Source of the DNA: Dendrophyllia cribrosa
Lineage: Eukaryota > Cnidaria > Anthozoa > Scleractinia > Dendrophylliidae
Direction: 5' to 3'
Assembly: GCA_024195265.1 (NCBI GenBank)
Contig: JAJLRJ010000003.1
Coordinates: 28,942,158 to 29,006,157 of the forward strand
DNA length: 64,000 nt
The notes below the pieces were generated by a model that worked only from the letters and a program-made list of their open reading frames with translations, was not told the DNA's origin and ran no database searches. Positions 23,001-31,395 of this stretch are shown piece by piece (within the stretch, counting starts at the first letter, position 1; each line of letters starts with the position of its first letter). Both the position numbers and the translations under genes were made by a program.

Positions 23001-24248
23001 GAGTCTCGCACGCTTGTGTCTTCTTGTTTTTGAAGGTTGACGCGCTTCTTTGTTAGCGTGCTCACACTATATTCCAATACTCCCTATTATCAAATCGTGA
23101 ACTAACGTGCATGCAGATTCCTTAGCAGATTCCCAAGACATGTAAGCTTATTTTCCAATATGCCTAATACAACGACGCCCAAGTACATGTATACGCTCCC
23201 ACAGCGTCTTGTTTAACAGAGATCCAGCAACTACGTTGGCCCTGTGAAGAACCTTTGTCCATGTTCAACTGATTTCCAGCGTACTTTTAGACATTACCAA
23301 GTCGAATGGATAGCAAAAAAGCTTGAAAACTAGTCCAATATGGCGTCGAAACAGAAACAGCTCAGTCGTGCATCTATGCGCTGCTCGAGTCGGCTTGTCA
23401 TCACTTTGTTTTGATTGGATGCCGAGGCTCTCCCGAGACTGCCGACGGTTTCGCAGTAGATCGTCTTCCGCTCTTGATTGGTTCTCAAACAATATTTCAT
23501 TGTTACTATCGGAAAACCGAGACAGACAGAAGGACAGAATTCTAGATTCTCAATTCTACACGATTAGTAGACTGCCTGCCGGCAGCAACAAAACTTTTCG
23601 TCCGTGTATGAGAACTGCTGAAAAAGTCGAAATAATGTTACAAAACTCATTAATCGTCCTTAAGGAACATGAAAAAGAGATCTATCTATGAACAGGAAAC
23701 TAATTTATCTGATACAAGGCTATTAATCATTAAATATTTTATCTACATGTACTCAACAGCTTTGAAAGGATGGTTTGTTTTGCTTGTCTAATGCTTCCCA
23801 CCGAACTTCGCATGGTATCATATCGCACTGTAAGAAACGTAATGATTCTTCAAATTAAAAAGGTTTATCAGTATAGTTACGCTTCAGGTGGGCTAATAAA
23901 TACAATCACAAAGAAGATGGTTGCATTTTACAATCCCATCGCGCAATGGTCAATTTTTTGGGGAGGCAATTCAACAACAATTTCATGCTGCTATTCGTGG
24001 AAAACCCACCCGCTATTACTTGTCAAGTAAGACGTTTGTGGAGCTGGAGCTGCAGATGTTTTTCAACTAATTGTAACCATTTGGTGGGGGTTAGAGAATA
24101 GTTCGAAGGACATGTACCCTACCGTGTTGCTGTAGGAGTCAATAGGAGCCCATGCGATATTTCCATGCCGGAAGTGGGACGCGCCAGTCAACGATGGCCA
24201 TTGTAGAACAGCAAGGAACAACACAGTCAATGCAAACCCGCATGACAT
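1608..24248 (-). CDS. Nine-exon gene for a secreted CUB-domain protein
   Basis: I assembled nine exons by reading splice sites and phases on the minus strand: 24248-24123, 19377-19118, 18218-17942, 17616-17330, 11147-10995, 3968-3925, 3801-3701, 3419-3095 and 2062-1608. Their lengths sum to 2028 nt, an exact multiple of three, giving 675 residues with no internal stop, and all eight junction phases agree. The product starts with a signal peptide (about residues 1-23). An extracellular cysteine-containing region follows, with a DPDGD motif near residue 195, then several beta-sandwich-like stretches. It ends with a CUB domain (about residues 530-650). I recall similar architectures in unnamed anthozoan secreted proteins, so an extracellular-matrix or secreted role is inferred. 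Introns 1, 4 and 5 are 4.7, 6.2 and 7.0 kb and full of transposons. The true 3' end is uncertain because a GTAAGA donor sits at 1675. Confidence 0.75.
2121..2875. mobile_element. Harbinger-like MITE (TSD TTA) in intron 8
   Basis: The perfect inverted ends start GGCCCGGTTCAGACGCCGAA and extend about 37 bp. TTA is duplicated at 2118-2120 and 2876-2878. Three-base TTA/TAA duplication is typical of PIF/Harbinger. Partial extra copies of the terminus occur inside (2673-2700 and 2795-2818). A short ATGGCGG ORF at 2289 stops after 38 codons. Confidence 0.8.
3095..3419 (-). CDS. Exon 8 of the CUB gene
   Basis: The acceptor is GTTTTTATAG and the donor GTGTAG|GTATGT (phases 0 to 1), 108 codons. It encodes a beta-rich segment (SYIRLVLLPSGNTVYKVDTLSL, with SYAILIDHGAVVG further on) and a C-terminal piece with three cysteines (GCSYDGPPTPG, GVCPIGYYL, NCV). 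No named domain was recognised. It probably forms the linker between the beta-sandwich region and the CUB domain. Confidence 0.7.
3701..3801 (-). CDS. Exon 7 of the CUB gene
   Basis: The acceptor is TTATTTTAG and the donor GAGTG|GTAAGA (phases 1 to 0), about 33 residues. It contains SNTPRVIMGSHTPRNPIS and GFIWWSIQFDRV. The downstream exon continues with VKKPRTSSYIRLVLL, which reads smoothly as strands of one domain. Confidence 0.68.
3925..3968 (-). CDS. Exon 6 of the CUB gene (44 bp microexon)
   Basis: This short exon sits between a GCTTTCACAG acceptor and a GTGAGT donor (phases 2 to 1). Read alone, its ATG could be taken for a start codon. Exon 5 joins in frame to give AVDSLRMESEWRCVTILVG, so I treat it as internal. 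About 7 kb of intron, mostly a foldback transposon and MITEs, separates it from exon 5. Confidence 0.65.
4471..7926. mobile_element. 3.46-kb foldback element in intron 5
   Basis: Two inverted arms of about 1.5 kb (roughly 4471-5970 and 6390-7926) flank a spacer of about 400 bp. Ends begin CAAGAGA and ATTATAG is duplicated at 4464-4470 and 7927-7933. Both arms carry the same short ATGGCGACCATCGCGG reading frame, whose right-arm version is longer because a stop differs. Arms are clearly diverged, so the element is old. No transposase was seen. Confidence 0.75.
7934..8530. other. Intronic sequence, no feature recognised
   Basis: Unique-looking AT-rich sequence of intron 5 between the foldback element and the GATCGCA MITE. 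No exon-like open frame with matching splice sites was found here. Confidence 0.4.
8534..8914. mobile_element. Harbinger-like MITE with GATCGCA repeats
   Basis: Ends are AGCCTGG...CCAGGCT, with TAA at 8531-8533 and 8915-8917. The ends continue into TTTCCATATAATCGCAACG and its complement. The interior is built from GATCGCAAG units in both orientations, so it would fold extensively. Length is 381 bp. Confidence 0.75.
9449..9619. mobile_element. Small TA-site MITE
   Basis: The inverted ends read GGCCCTTTGCATAACGTCA, with one inserted base on the right. TA flanks both sides (9447-9448 and 9620-9621). There is no coding capacity in its 171 bp. Confidence 0.65.
9625..9912. mobile_element. TA-site MITE with GACGACGGCAACG ends
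   Basis: The left end is GGGAGCTTAAGCAACGACGA and the right end its diverged complement ending CTTAACCTCCC. TA lies at 9623-9624 and 9913-9914. It sits five bases from the preceding MITE. Length is 288 bp. Confidence 0.65.
9915..10430. other. Intronic sequence, no feature recognised
   Basis: AT-rich intron 5 sequence with an ATGGCGGCGCG motif at 9981. No exon or mobile-element end could be fixed. Confidence 0.35.
10440..10700 (+). mobile_element. Possible Penelope-like 3' end with hammerhead-like core
   Basis: CTGAAGA at 10532-10538, a GACAG/CTGTC stem (10540-10544 with 10551-10555) and GAAAC at 10556-10560 match the order of a hammerhead ribozyme core. Penelope-like elements are known to carry such motifs near their ends. 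No coding part of such an element is present, so the assignment is tentative. Confidence 0.3.
10995..11147 (-). CDS. Exon 5 of the CUB gene
   Basis: The acceptor is AATTTCAG and the donor TTAAG|GTAATG, phase 2 at both ends, 51 codons. It encodes IVEIVTSSPSGMQLTSL, a YYRNITWYP strand and VGQQLFCFKAVDS. The last piece looks like the F/G strands and conserved Cys at the end of a fibronectin- or cadherin-like domain. Phase matches exon 4 and exon 6 exactly. Confidence 0.72.
11395..11640. repeat. G-run repeat family, copy 1
   Basis: A long interrupted G run (about 11401-11440) is followed by roughly 215 bp that recur at 44530-44725. The shared text includes GGTTGCTATGG and GTCAAGCCATTTTTGAATAA. 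A second G run is at 11931-11945. Element ends were not found. Confidence 0.6.
12091..12241. mobile_element. 151-bp MITE with perfect 29-bp ends
   Basis: TTTTCGCGGTTAACCTTTCT at the left is matched exactly in reverse at the right, and the identity continues to TTTGCAT. The loop contains repeated TTGCGAGGCA. No target duplication is evident. Confidence 0.65.
12550..12980 (-). mobile_element. LINE ORF2 3' end
   Basis: On the minus strand, 12965 to about 12770 encodes CSRYNTITHGKHSLSYLGPR, then LWGKLS and FKNKIRKYDITLLM, then CKDCTLC before a stop. This is the typical C-terminus of CR1/L2-like non-LTR polymerases. About 210 bp of AT-rich 3'UTR follows and ends in a CTATCTATCTAT microsatellite tail, the usual LINE terminus. 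The 5' side is truncated, as expected for target-primed insertion. Confidence 0.7.
14673..15347. mobile_element. 675-bp TIR element carrying a start exon
   Basis: The inverted ends are GGGGCGCTTTCCATTC, with many ATTCCGG/CCGGAAT blocks inside both arms. It lies inside 13322-17156. The middle holds an ATGGCG open frame ending at a consensus splice donor (14834-14960). Confidence 0.65.
14834..14960 (+). CDS. Transposon-borne first exon, zinc-finger-like
   Basis: ATG in an AAGATGGCG context opens a 42-codon frame that reads to CTG|GTAAGTA, a consensus donor. It encodes MASQYQCTACLFFTES...LLEHDC, with C-x2-C and H-x-C spacing like one C2H2-type finger. No downstream exon was found inside the element, so it may be a captured host exon or the remnant of an element gene. 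Expression is unknown. Confidence 0.35.
15880..16156. mobile_element. MITE with CAGAGGCGGATCCAGGG ends
   Basis: The inverted ends are CAGAGGCGGATCCAGGG and CCCTGGATCCGCCACTG. TAAAA flanks both sides as an apparent 5-bp duplication. The interior is G-rich near the right end. Confidence 0.65.
16296..16458. mobile_element. 163-bp MITE with CAGGGGCGTAGC ends
   Basis: The ends are CAGGGGCGTAGCCAGG and GTAGCTACGCCCCTG, flanked by CACGG at 16291-16295 and 16459-16463. GTACGTGC is repeated near the right end. It lies 140 bp from the previous MITE and shares the 5-bp duplication size. Confidence 0.65.
16945..17015. repeat. (AAT/AAC)n microsatellite
   Basis: About 70 bp of AACAATAATAACAATAAT-type trinucleotides, just before the right G/C run of the 13322-17156 element. 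Confidence 0.8.
17330..17616 (-). CDS. Exon 4 of the CUB gene
   Basis: The acceptor is CCCTCCAG and the donor AAACA|GTATGT (phases 0 to 2). It starts KTCVLTYN and includes GTYAVALTLEDF, VGLQFLVIISG and a CGDVPVF...GEC pair of cysteines. The beta-strand-like alternation continues the extracellular module begun in exon 3. The exon lies only 86 bp from the nested transposon block at 13.2-17.2 kb. Confidence 0.72.
17942..18218 (-). CDS. Exon 3 of the CUB gene: DPDGD segment
   Basis: The acceptor is TTTTTGACAG and the donor GAG|GTAATA (phases 2 to 0), coding for 92 residues. It opens with SCCWISLSRYGNGNW, continues with a Ser/Arg-rich stretch, and carries CPQSLRIPVEDPDGD followed by VKCRW. The DPDGD turn with flanking hydrophobic strands resembles the calcium-type loops of cadherin-like or Ig-like beta-sandwich repeats; this is inference from pattern only. 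Confidence 0.75.
19118..19377 (-). CDS. Exon 2 of the CUB gene
   Basis: The exon runs from a TTATTAG acceptor to an AAG|GTATCA donor, phases 0 to 2. It encodes about 86 residues rich in Ser, Tyr and Cys (RRSYSSSYNC, NCDNPSC, QCTDYS), which look like a disulfide-stabilised extracellular module. A stronger-looking donor (GTAAGG) five bases earlier would break the frame into exon 3, so the later donor was chosen. The pairing gives a continuous S-Y-T-S-C-C-W-I across the junction. Confidence 0.7.
19681..19985 (-). CDS. Unrecognised ORF or exon in intron 1
   Basis: A continuous minus-strand frame reads LTDAEIFDTGRFGISITGRG, then RWDDWRFYAILLLS and GNLAARLLRHDCQG, then FIIPPNVRLVSKFG and a possible GTATAA donor before the stop. 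The composition looks like a folded protein, and it lies on the same strand as the CUB gene. A GATGCAG acceptor is possible at about 19968. No family was recognised. It could be a pseudo-exon, part of a nested gene or an old transposon piece. Confidence 0.3.
20000..21000. other. Intron 1 sequence, nothing recognised
   Basis: AT-rich sequence. Open frames here are short and lack family motifs or paired splice sites. Confidence 0.35.
21000..21455 (+). mobile_element. BEL/Pao retrotransposon pol fragment
   Basis: Plus-strand pieces resemble the region after the reverse transcriptase in BEL/Pao pol: MNLREWGSN, then KVLGL, then LTECSTKREVLKAIATVFDP and VGFFAPVTLKGKLFP. STKR...FDP.GF.APV is the hallmark of that linker. 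A stop and frame changes break it, and no LTR, protease or integrase is seen. It lies opposite to the host gene in intron 1. Confidence 0.6.
21460..24060. other. Intron 1 sequence, no supported feature
   Basis: Low-complexity AT-rich DNA. A 122-codon plus-strand frame at 23323-23691 has no recognisable motif and was not called. Confidence 0.35.
24123..24248 (-). CDS. Exon 1 of the CUB gene: signal peptide
   Basis: This exon has 42 codons. The start is the first of two nearby ATGs. It begins with a short polar stretch, then a hydrophobic core (ALTVLFLAVL) and a likely cleavage site before SHFRHG, a classic secretory signal. The donor is ACG|GTAGGG in phase 0. The ORF reads on into the intron, but the following residues do not fit the next exon. 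About 170 bp upstream lie an ATTGG box (reverse CCAAT) and AT-rich sequence; no convincing TATA box is seen. Confidence 0.7.
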
Positions 24249-24249
24249 G

Positions 24250-26460
24250 ATAAATTATCTTTTAAATACGAAATATGCTTTACGTTTTGAATTGACAACT
24301 TCCACCAGGAACAAAACGGGAAGACGGTTGCAGCAAAGGCTGAGGGCATCGAAGGGAGTGCCTCCTTTTACTTCCAAGCCTATCCATCAAATTCACAATG
24401 TATACGACAACCAATCAGGCTTTAATAGTATCGTTCCGTTCAACCAATCACAAGCGACATTTTGTCTATTCTGATGTTTCGTGTATCGGAGACGCCCTTG
24501 AACTATTGTTCATCGGCATGTTTTGTAAATTTAATTCCCTTGACCGTAGCTACAATGAAATCACCACAAGTGTACACAACTACTGAAGAGCATTGCCAAT
24601 AGGAATTAAGACTTTTTTTTCATCGCGATATCACGTTTATTTTGCCTTACATACTTTACATCAGATTACACAGAATTGACAGTAAGGTAGAATACATAAG
24701 GCTAGAAGATCTTAAGCAAGCTCCATTGAGCTTTTTTGTAAAGACCCCCGCAATTATACCTAGCGTATTACAGTGTAGTAGGCGTTAAGATAAGGATGTG
24801 TTATGTTAGAGCCACTTCGGGTCGGCATCTTTTGTTTAACCAAAATATCAAGACCAACGCGGTTTGTTTTGTGTAGTTAACAAGAACGACTCTTCGAGTA
24901 GTGAAGTCGGGCTTTAAGGGGTATTGTAAGTGCCCCAAAGGTACGAGAATTAATCCAAAATTGTTATGATTTGTTGTAAAGTCACTTTTTTCGGTCACAC
25001 AAGGTAATCCGTCATGCACGATATTTTGTCATTTGAAACCTTTCGTAATAACTCGTGCATACAAGGTCAACTTTAACTTCCAAGTTCAACTTTATTACCT
25101 CCATTCATCTGTTGCTCGAAAAGAAAGAAAAGGAATCGTTATAGAATGGAACTCTCGCTAAATCCAGCAATAATGTAAATTCCTTTTTCTTGAAATGGAC
25201 ATTGAATTGTTAAAGCGATCTTGACAAATATCGACCGTGGTTCACTGTTAATATTTGGGCGCAAAATGGACATCAATTTGATAAAGTGACATTGACAAAT
25301 ATCGACTGTGGCTCATTATTATTTGAACGAATTGATCATTTGTCTTTTAAAACTCTCTCTCCGATCAGAAGAACAAGCAACAGGGAATGAATGCTGTATC
25401 ATCTGTGACGTTGCACGCTAACGATATTTTTTATCCTTGTGTTTCTTTTGTAATACCGGTATTTCCTCTATGTGCGGAATGCATATTTAACAAATGAATT
25501 GCCCGTTATCTCAATAAATAGCACATGACCTTTTTTTTTACAACTACTCTGTCTAAATAGATACTTAATCCCCGACAAATAGTATATTTGCGTCACCGAC
25601 ATTCCCGAACTCTCTCACCTAGCGTCGAGTCACGGATTCTGGCATGTAATCATTTTTCGATTATCAGTCAATCAGATCCGAACGAAACTTTATGACTTCA
25701 ATCCGTGATCCATGACGGTAAGCAAAATGAGAATGATTTCAAGCTCGCAGAATAATACAACTGACTCAACTCAAATGCCTTTTTTGCTCCTCACAACTTC
25801 CATTGGTTCCTTAATCAAAGGGCTCTTAAAGCCATCTCGTTAATGCGTTAGAACGTGAGGTTAATAAAAAAGAATAGAAGAATTGATAGTGAATATGGTA
25901 AAGATGCTGTTGTAGCGCACGTTTAGAATAACTACTCAAAATACGTACATGAAAACATCACATGATGCAAATCAGCCAATAGAAATTTATGTTCGCGAAA
26001 TGGACGTAGTTTTATTTTAGTAGCAATTTGGGGTATTAAAAACAGGAAATCACTAATTTTCGATTACAAAATTTACATTTTCACGCCAGTGACTAAAATG
26101 GGGTCTATAATTTGGTTATACAATAGACGTGTCGTGTTTAGAAAATTTTATAGGCTGGGCCTTATCATTATTATTATTATTTTTTTTTGGCAAAAGGAGG
26201 GGAACCCGTGCCCCTCTGCTAACAACTTTTCTGTACAGCATTGGGGGATCTGTTCTTATCAGTGCTCCACTTTCTTCAAGGCCAAAAGCCAGAATAGTCC
26301 TCAACTTGATGACTAAGGAGAGCTTTTTTTTCACAAGATTTGGTGCTGTTTTTTCACCACAAGCAAGAAAGCGTGTGGTAACCATCTGTCTTCGCTTTGG
26401 CGAGTGCGTGCTTTTCAATTTTGTGGTTTTGGTTTTGGTCTCGCGAGTTTTCTCGCCCTC
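24250..26460. other. 5' flank of the CUB gene, no coding feature
   Basis: This contains the presumed promoter side of the CUB gene. A direct repeat of about 55 bp (GAAATGGACATTGAATTG...) occurs at about 25192 and 25264, 72 bp apart. No gene was recognised. Confidence 0.35.
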
Positions 26461-26473
26461 GCGTTACGTGGAG

Positions 26474-28120
26474 ATGGCCGCGCGTCCCGCGCACCAGCCG
26501 TTCGCCCACACTAGAACTGTCCGCTTGATAGCGCAGGAAAACCTGGCTCTTGACTCGCTCAGTATAGCGCAGTCGTTACCGGACTTTAAGGAAGAAATCG
26601 TTGGGGTTGTACCCCTCTACGGAGGAAAGTGCTTCGACATCACCCTCCGATCTACAGAATCGACCACGCGGTTGGCGGCATCGGGCTTTGACTACGAAAG
26701 CCGCGTTATCCCTTTACGCCTTTTAGGGCAAAAAGCACTACACGACTACACGTGTCATGCTTCGTTTCCGTTGAATTCCCCGATAAAAAACCTGCTACAA
26801 CTCCTGGAACAATACGGCGACCTCAAAGCGCATCCGTGTCGTAGATTTCACACGTTTACAAAAGGCAGTGCCACGCGAATTAGTCACTCAAGGGCTCGAG
26901 GTTTTTTTTAAGTACACGGGCCAGCCAATACTATGCTACCGGTGCCTGTCTTCCGAGCACGTTGTTGAAGACTACCCGAAAGCAAAACGCCGCGAGGCGA
27001 ACCACGAGGCTCAAGCGCCCGGGGGGGGGGGGGGGGGGACAGCAGAGGCCCCCCGGCCCCCACTACCGCAACCAGCAACGACCGCCCCCCCTCCCCCCCC
27101 CCCCCAACCAAAATAGGCCATTTGCACGATGGCGTCATTTGACTACAACTACCAGAATTCATTTCGTTGCTCCTTTCTTATTTAAATTTTGTAATCCAAG
27201 GAGCCATCATTCGCAGTAAAGAACAGTGGAGAGAGCTGGGGAAAAAACCGACCAAGTATTTCTACCAGCTTGAAAATCAGCGACAGACACGCGACTCAAT
27301 TACAGAGTTACGTGCCAACAATTCAACCGTGACTTCCGATAAAAATATTCTTCGCGAATGTCGCGATTTTTATCGTAACCTCTATTCGGCTGAATAAGTT
27401 TATTTATCTAGCCAAGACTGGCTTTTAGACCAACTGGATAAAACTCTGGCATCCGAAGACCACGAGAAATGCGAAGGTGACCTCACACTCTTCGAGTGTC
27501 AAGAGGCCCTTTCACAAATGCAATCAGGCAAATCGCCGGAAGCCGATGGAATTCCGGTTGAATTTCATCGTCGCTTCTGAAGACATGCTAAATATGCTAA
27601 TTAAATTACTCTTTTAAACACGGATCACTCTCTGACACACAACGTCAAGGAATTATCCGCCTGCTTTACAATACAAGAAGGACGACAAGTTAGACTTGAA
27701 AAACTGGCAACCAATTTCTCTGTTAAACACAGATTATAAAATTTGTACTAAAGTACTAGCCAACCGACTACGTAATGTTTTTCCGCTTATTCTCAGCGAA
27801 GATCAAACATGCGGGATTTCTGACCGTAGTATTTTTGAAAACCTTTTTCTGATCCGGGATACAATCGACTATGTAAACCATAAACAGCTTTCGGCCGCTG
27901 TTATTAGCCTGGATCAGGAAAAGGCTTTGGACCAGGTTAATCACGGCTTTTTGCAACGCGTTTTAGAACGCTTTCATTTCGGCCAAAATTTCCGGCGCTG
28001 GGTAAACATTGTTTATTACCTCGTGCGTTATAAACAATGGATGTTTCGCTCGAACGGTTAGACAAGGTTGTCCGTTGTTGCATTATTATTCAGTATTATT
28101 TTATTTTGTATTAAATTTTC
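26474..28120 (+). mobile_element. Degraded L1/Tx1-type LINE (ORF1 and RT)
   Basis: ORF1 begins at 26474 and reads GVVPLYGGKCFDITLRST, ASGFDYES and LRLLGQKALHDYTCHA. It then shifts frame near 26865 into LVTQGLEVFFKYTGQPILCY, RCLSSEHVVEDYP. The latter is a CCHC knuckle whose last Cys is Tyr. The endonuclease is missing. From 27190 the RT reads WRELGKKPTKYFYQLE, GKSPEADGIPVEF, NWQPISLLNTDYKI and LDQEKALDQV (motif A), then RQGCPL, broken by stops. Sequence ends before the catalytic FADD-type motif. A foreign segment at 27113-27165 separates the two parts. Confidence 0.7.
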
Positions 28121-28129
28121 CACCACAGA

Positions 28130-29285
28130 AATATACTCCCGCAGAAAAAATTACTTGTTTTAATGATGTACTGATCGGCTTAACAGGAACATATTGCTCT
28201 CATAACTCCGAGGCGACCGGCACAACAGTCATCTGTGGAACTCCAGATACGTCCTCAAAAGAACCAGAGACTGTTATCATAATACTGATACGTTTTTACA
28301 ACAACGTACAATAATTCACTCACTAGTTTTCTCGTTGTTTATGTTCATATTGGCGCCAGAACAGCAACCATAACTATGGGAACTATAGAAACCTCCGGTC
28401 AGGAAGTAAAATTGCAGTTTAATACCGATGCCTTGGATTTTATTTATACTTGACCAGAAATCCGCAAACATTTCCTCCCAGCAGAAATTTCAGCTGTCTC
28501 GACCCGCAAAAATTTCCTCCCGCAAAACAAATTCAGTCGGGTAATCCGCAAAATTTTCCTTCCGCAAAAATTTGCTCGTGCACGGTAGCTAAATCACCAA
28601 AACTATAACGTCTTTCCCATAGTATTGCATAATCAAACCGTAATAGCAATGATTCAGTATTCCAAAATAGAACAAACCCAAAGTTCATGCTATTTTGCTC
28701 TGCCATATCGCTCATCAGTAAAACACAAACTTTCCCGTCCCATTTAACTTCCTTAAAACGTCTCCATTCGTAAAAATACACCGTGAAATTCTCAAACTGC
28801 GTTTCCTAAGAAAACGCATTTGACCTATTTTTACCCTTCTAAAGTAGCTTTAATGGCTTTACGACAAATGGTTGAAAATTTGAAACATTGATATTTCTTG
28901 ATAGGTAACGTGAGATATCGAAACTTAATAAGAGCTTTAATACCTTTGCGGACGTAATGTGAGATATGACAAGTTCATGACAAGTTCTGACATCCCAATA
29001 CCCTAGGGAAATTAACAATAGGTCCGGGGGTGCTCCTCAAAAATTTTAGTGGCGGTATGTGACGCCCTTCTTGAAATCCTAACCGGTTTAACCAACCATA
29101 TCTTCAATACCCTAATATAGCTTCTATAAAGAAGAAAGAAGTAACCCCACGGACAAAAGTTAACAATGGACTTTTGTTAACAACTTTTATCCCTTTTTGT
29201 ATTGATTCTAAAATCTCGTTTATGCGCATGCGCATTAACGAGATAAAAACCACACTTTTTTCACGTGATAACATTTAAATTGTAT
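28130..29285. other. Non-coding stretch with CCGCAAAAATTTCC repeats
   Basis: At 28458-28570 four imperfect copies of CCGCAAAAATTTCCTCC occur. The rest shows no gene. A minus-strand 82-codon frame at 28533-28781 partly lies in these repeats and was not called. Confidence 0.4.
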
Positions 29286-29290
29286 CGTCT

Positions 29291-29450
29291 ACACTGTTTT
29301 ACTAAGCTCTTAGAAAAAGCTTTGATTTGAAAAAAAATACCTCCCAAACCACTTATTATTCATCGATATTTTCTCATCACATCTTTGAAAACTTTATTTT
29401 CTCTCAACCCTACTCAGCCTGGGCTTTTTTTTGAGTTCCTGAGCCTGGGG

Positions 29451-29518
<68 letters not shown>

Positions 29519-29850
29519 CGGAGACACATTGGATCCGCCATCTTGGATTTCTTAAATTCTTTAAAACCTCTTAAAAACCGTCCAAATTGACACAAAATTA
29601 ATTAAAACCAATAAATAAACACTAAATGACGTAAATAAACATTGTTTTTCTTCATTCAAAGGTACAAATATTCAAATTTCAAAAAACATGGCTGTCAAAA
29701 TCTTGTTGCCATAGAAACATCAAGTCACGTGATCAAAAAATTGTCATATGAAATTGTTGCCAGATAAATTTTAGGAAAAGTCACAAAGTTTGATGGCGTT
29801 TGAATACATATTAAACAAGTTATGAATGTTGAAAGTTAGCGCGGGCACTT

Positions 29851-29893
<43 letters not shown>

Positions 29894-30243
29894 AGGCGAA
29901 TAGGGTTAATTTCAATTTATTTTAAAACAAATTCACATTTGTTAACTCAGGAAGTTATTATCAGGTAACGGGTGACTCCTAACACAAGGTGAAGAAAAGA
30001 TTAGAAATTAGAGGTTACAGTATATTTTGTTCTGTTTTAAAATAAATTGAAATTAAGAGAAAATAAAGTTTTCAAAGATGTGATGAGAAAATGTTGATGA
30101 ATAATAAGTGGTTTTGGAGGTAATTTTTTTCAAATCAAAGCTTTTTCTAAGAGCTGGGTAAAACAGTGTAATTTCTAATCTTTTGTTCACCTTGTGTCAA
30201 CAGTCAGCTGTAACCTGATAATAACTTCCTGAGTTTACAAATG
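29291..30243. repeat. Nested inverted repeat block
   Basis: Arms at 29291-29403 plus 29906-29930 pair with 30030-30170. A second pair is 29933-30010 with 30171-30243. The left arm is split by the element 29408-29905. The arms are about 90% alike by eye. Confidence 0.65.
29408..29905. mobile_element. piggyBac-like element with 65-G run
   Basis: The ends are CCCTACTCAGCCTGGG and CCCAGGCGAATAGGG. The right flank is TTAA (29906-29909) and the left flank TCAA, a mutated copy. The undisturbed partner arm of the surrounding inverted repeat has a single TTAA at the matching place, which is an empty-site control. Inside, 65 uninterrupted G (29454-29518) and 39 C (29855-29893) face each other. There is no transposase. 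Confidence 0.75.
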
Positions 30244-30249
30244 TGAAAA

Positions 30250-31375
30250 ACATTCATCGCTTCATTCTCGCTCCTAATATAACTAAAGCCAAGAACCAAA
30301 ATCAAAAAAAGAACCTCTTTCATACTTCATACCCACAGACTTCATAATCATAACACGCATCTTATTCGCAAAACCAAAATTTTAATTCGAAGAGCAATAT
30401 TCTTAGCATTTCGTGCCAAAACTCATAAATTTGTTTACACAACACCGCTGCCAAGAGACCTTTACAGGTCTTTACATTCTTGCAATACCAACAAAAATAC
30501 ACTTCTCAATATTCCTCACCAAACAACCAAAAAATAACACCGCCGTTTAAAAGAACACTTTAATTAACAAAAACAATGTCTACGCTTTTTCATCTCCAAT
30601 AACTCAGAGCTTCTATCATTCGTTTACACAACACACCTATCCGGCACTATGATTCTCGCTACACAAGCTATAGTTCTTTCGCATCGAATTCTACTAAAAA
30701 ATGGAAACCAAAGCACAGAAACGTTAAATTTTCCTTTATTCATTTCAACTACAAAACCATCCCTTTAAACTCACCTCCTACAGAATCCCATAACTTTAAA
30801 CAAAACAAACAAATTCCAAATGTGAATTAACAAAAACACCCATTCTCACAATACCAACAAAAACACACTTCTCAATTCCTCACCACACAACCAACAAACA
30901 ACACCGCCATTTAACAACACTTTAATTAACTAAAACAATCTCTACGCTCTTTCATCGTCACTTAAGCTCCAATTATCTAATCACCCTTTCGATATTTCAC
31001 CCCTTCCTTCTATAACCGCCTCATCACAAACATATTTAACAATTGTACACAACAATTCTCTTTCTAAATCATACCTTTCTCAGAACCTCTTCCTCTACTC
31101 AATTTCTTTCCACAAATTTCTCTTCTTCTTTGCTTTTCCCTATCTTTTAAACTATTAAAAACCAAAAGCAAACCATTTAATTCGTTAAACTCCTTTAACC
31201 AATAACAACATCAATTTTCATTTACATCAAAACTCACATGACACTATACATGAAATCTAACAAGGCCAAAAATCTCAATTCACCCATGACCATGATTGAT
31301 ATTGCTATACCAACTAATACGCATCACTAACACTGCCTCGGGCTATAAACCACTTGAAAATCTCCACTTTTTTGC
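30250..31375. repeat. G-poor strand segment with a direct duplication
   Basis: About 1.1 kb with very few G on the plus strand. A ~115-bp segment at 30480-30600 recurs at 30843-30956 (ACCAACAAAAA, ACACCGCC and CACTTTAATTAAC are shared). No coding signal was found. Confidence 0.5.
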
Positions 31376-31395
31376 TTCTCACAGGGCAATTTATA

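Noticed and set aside
23323..23691. 122-codon plus-strand frame
   Set aside because: Arg/Ser-rich with no motif. Its upstream ATGGCGTCG frame stops quickly; likely chance.
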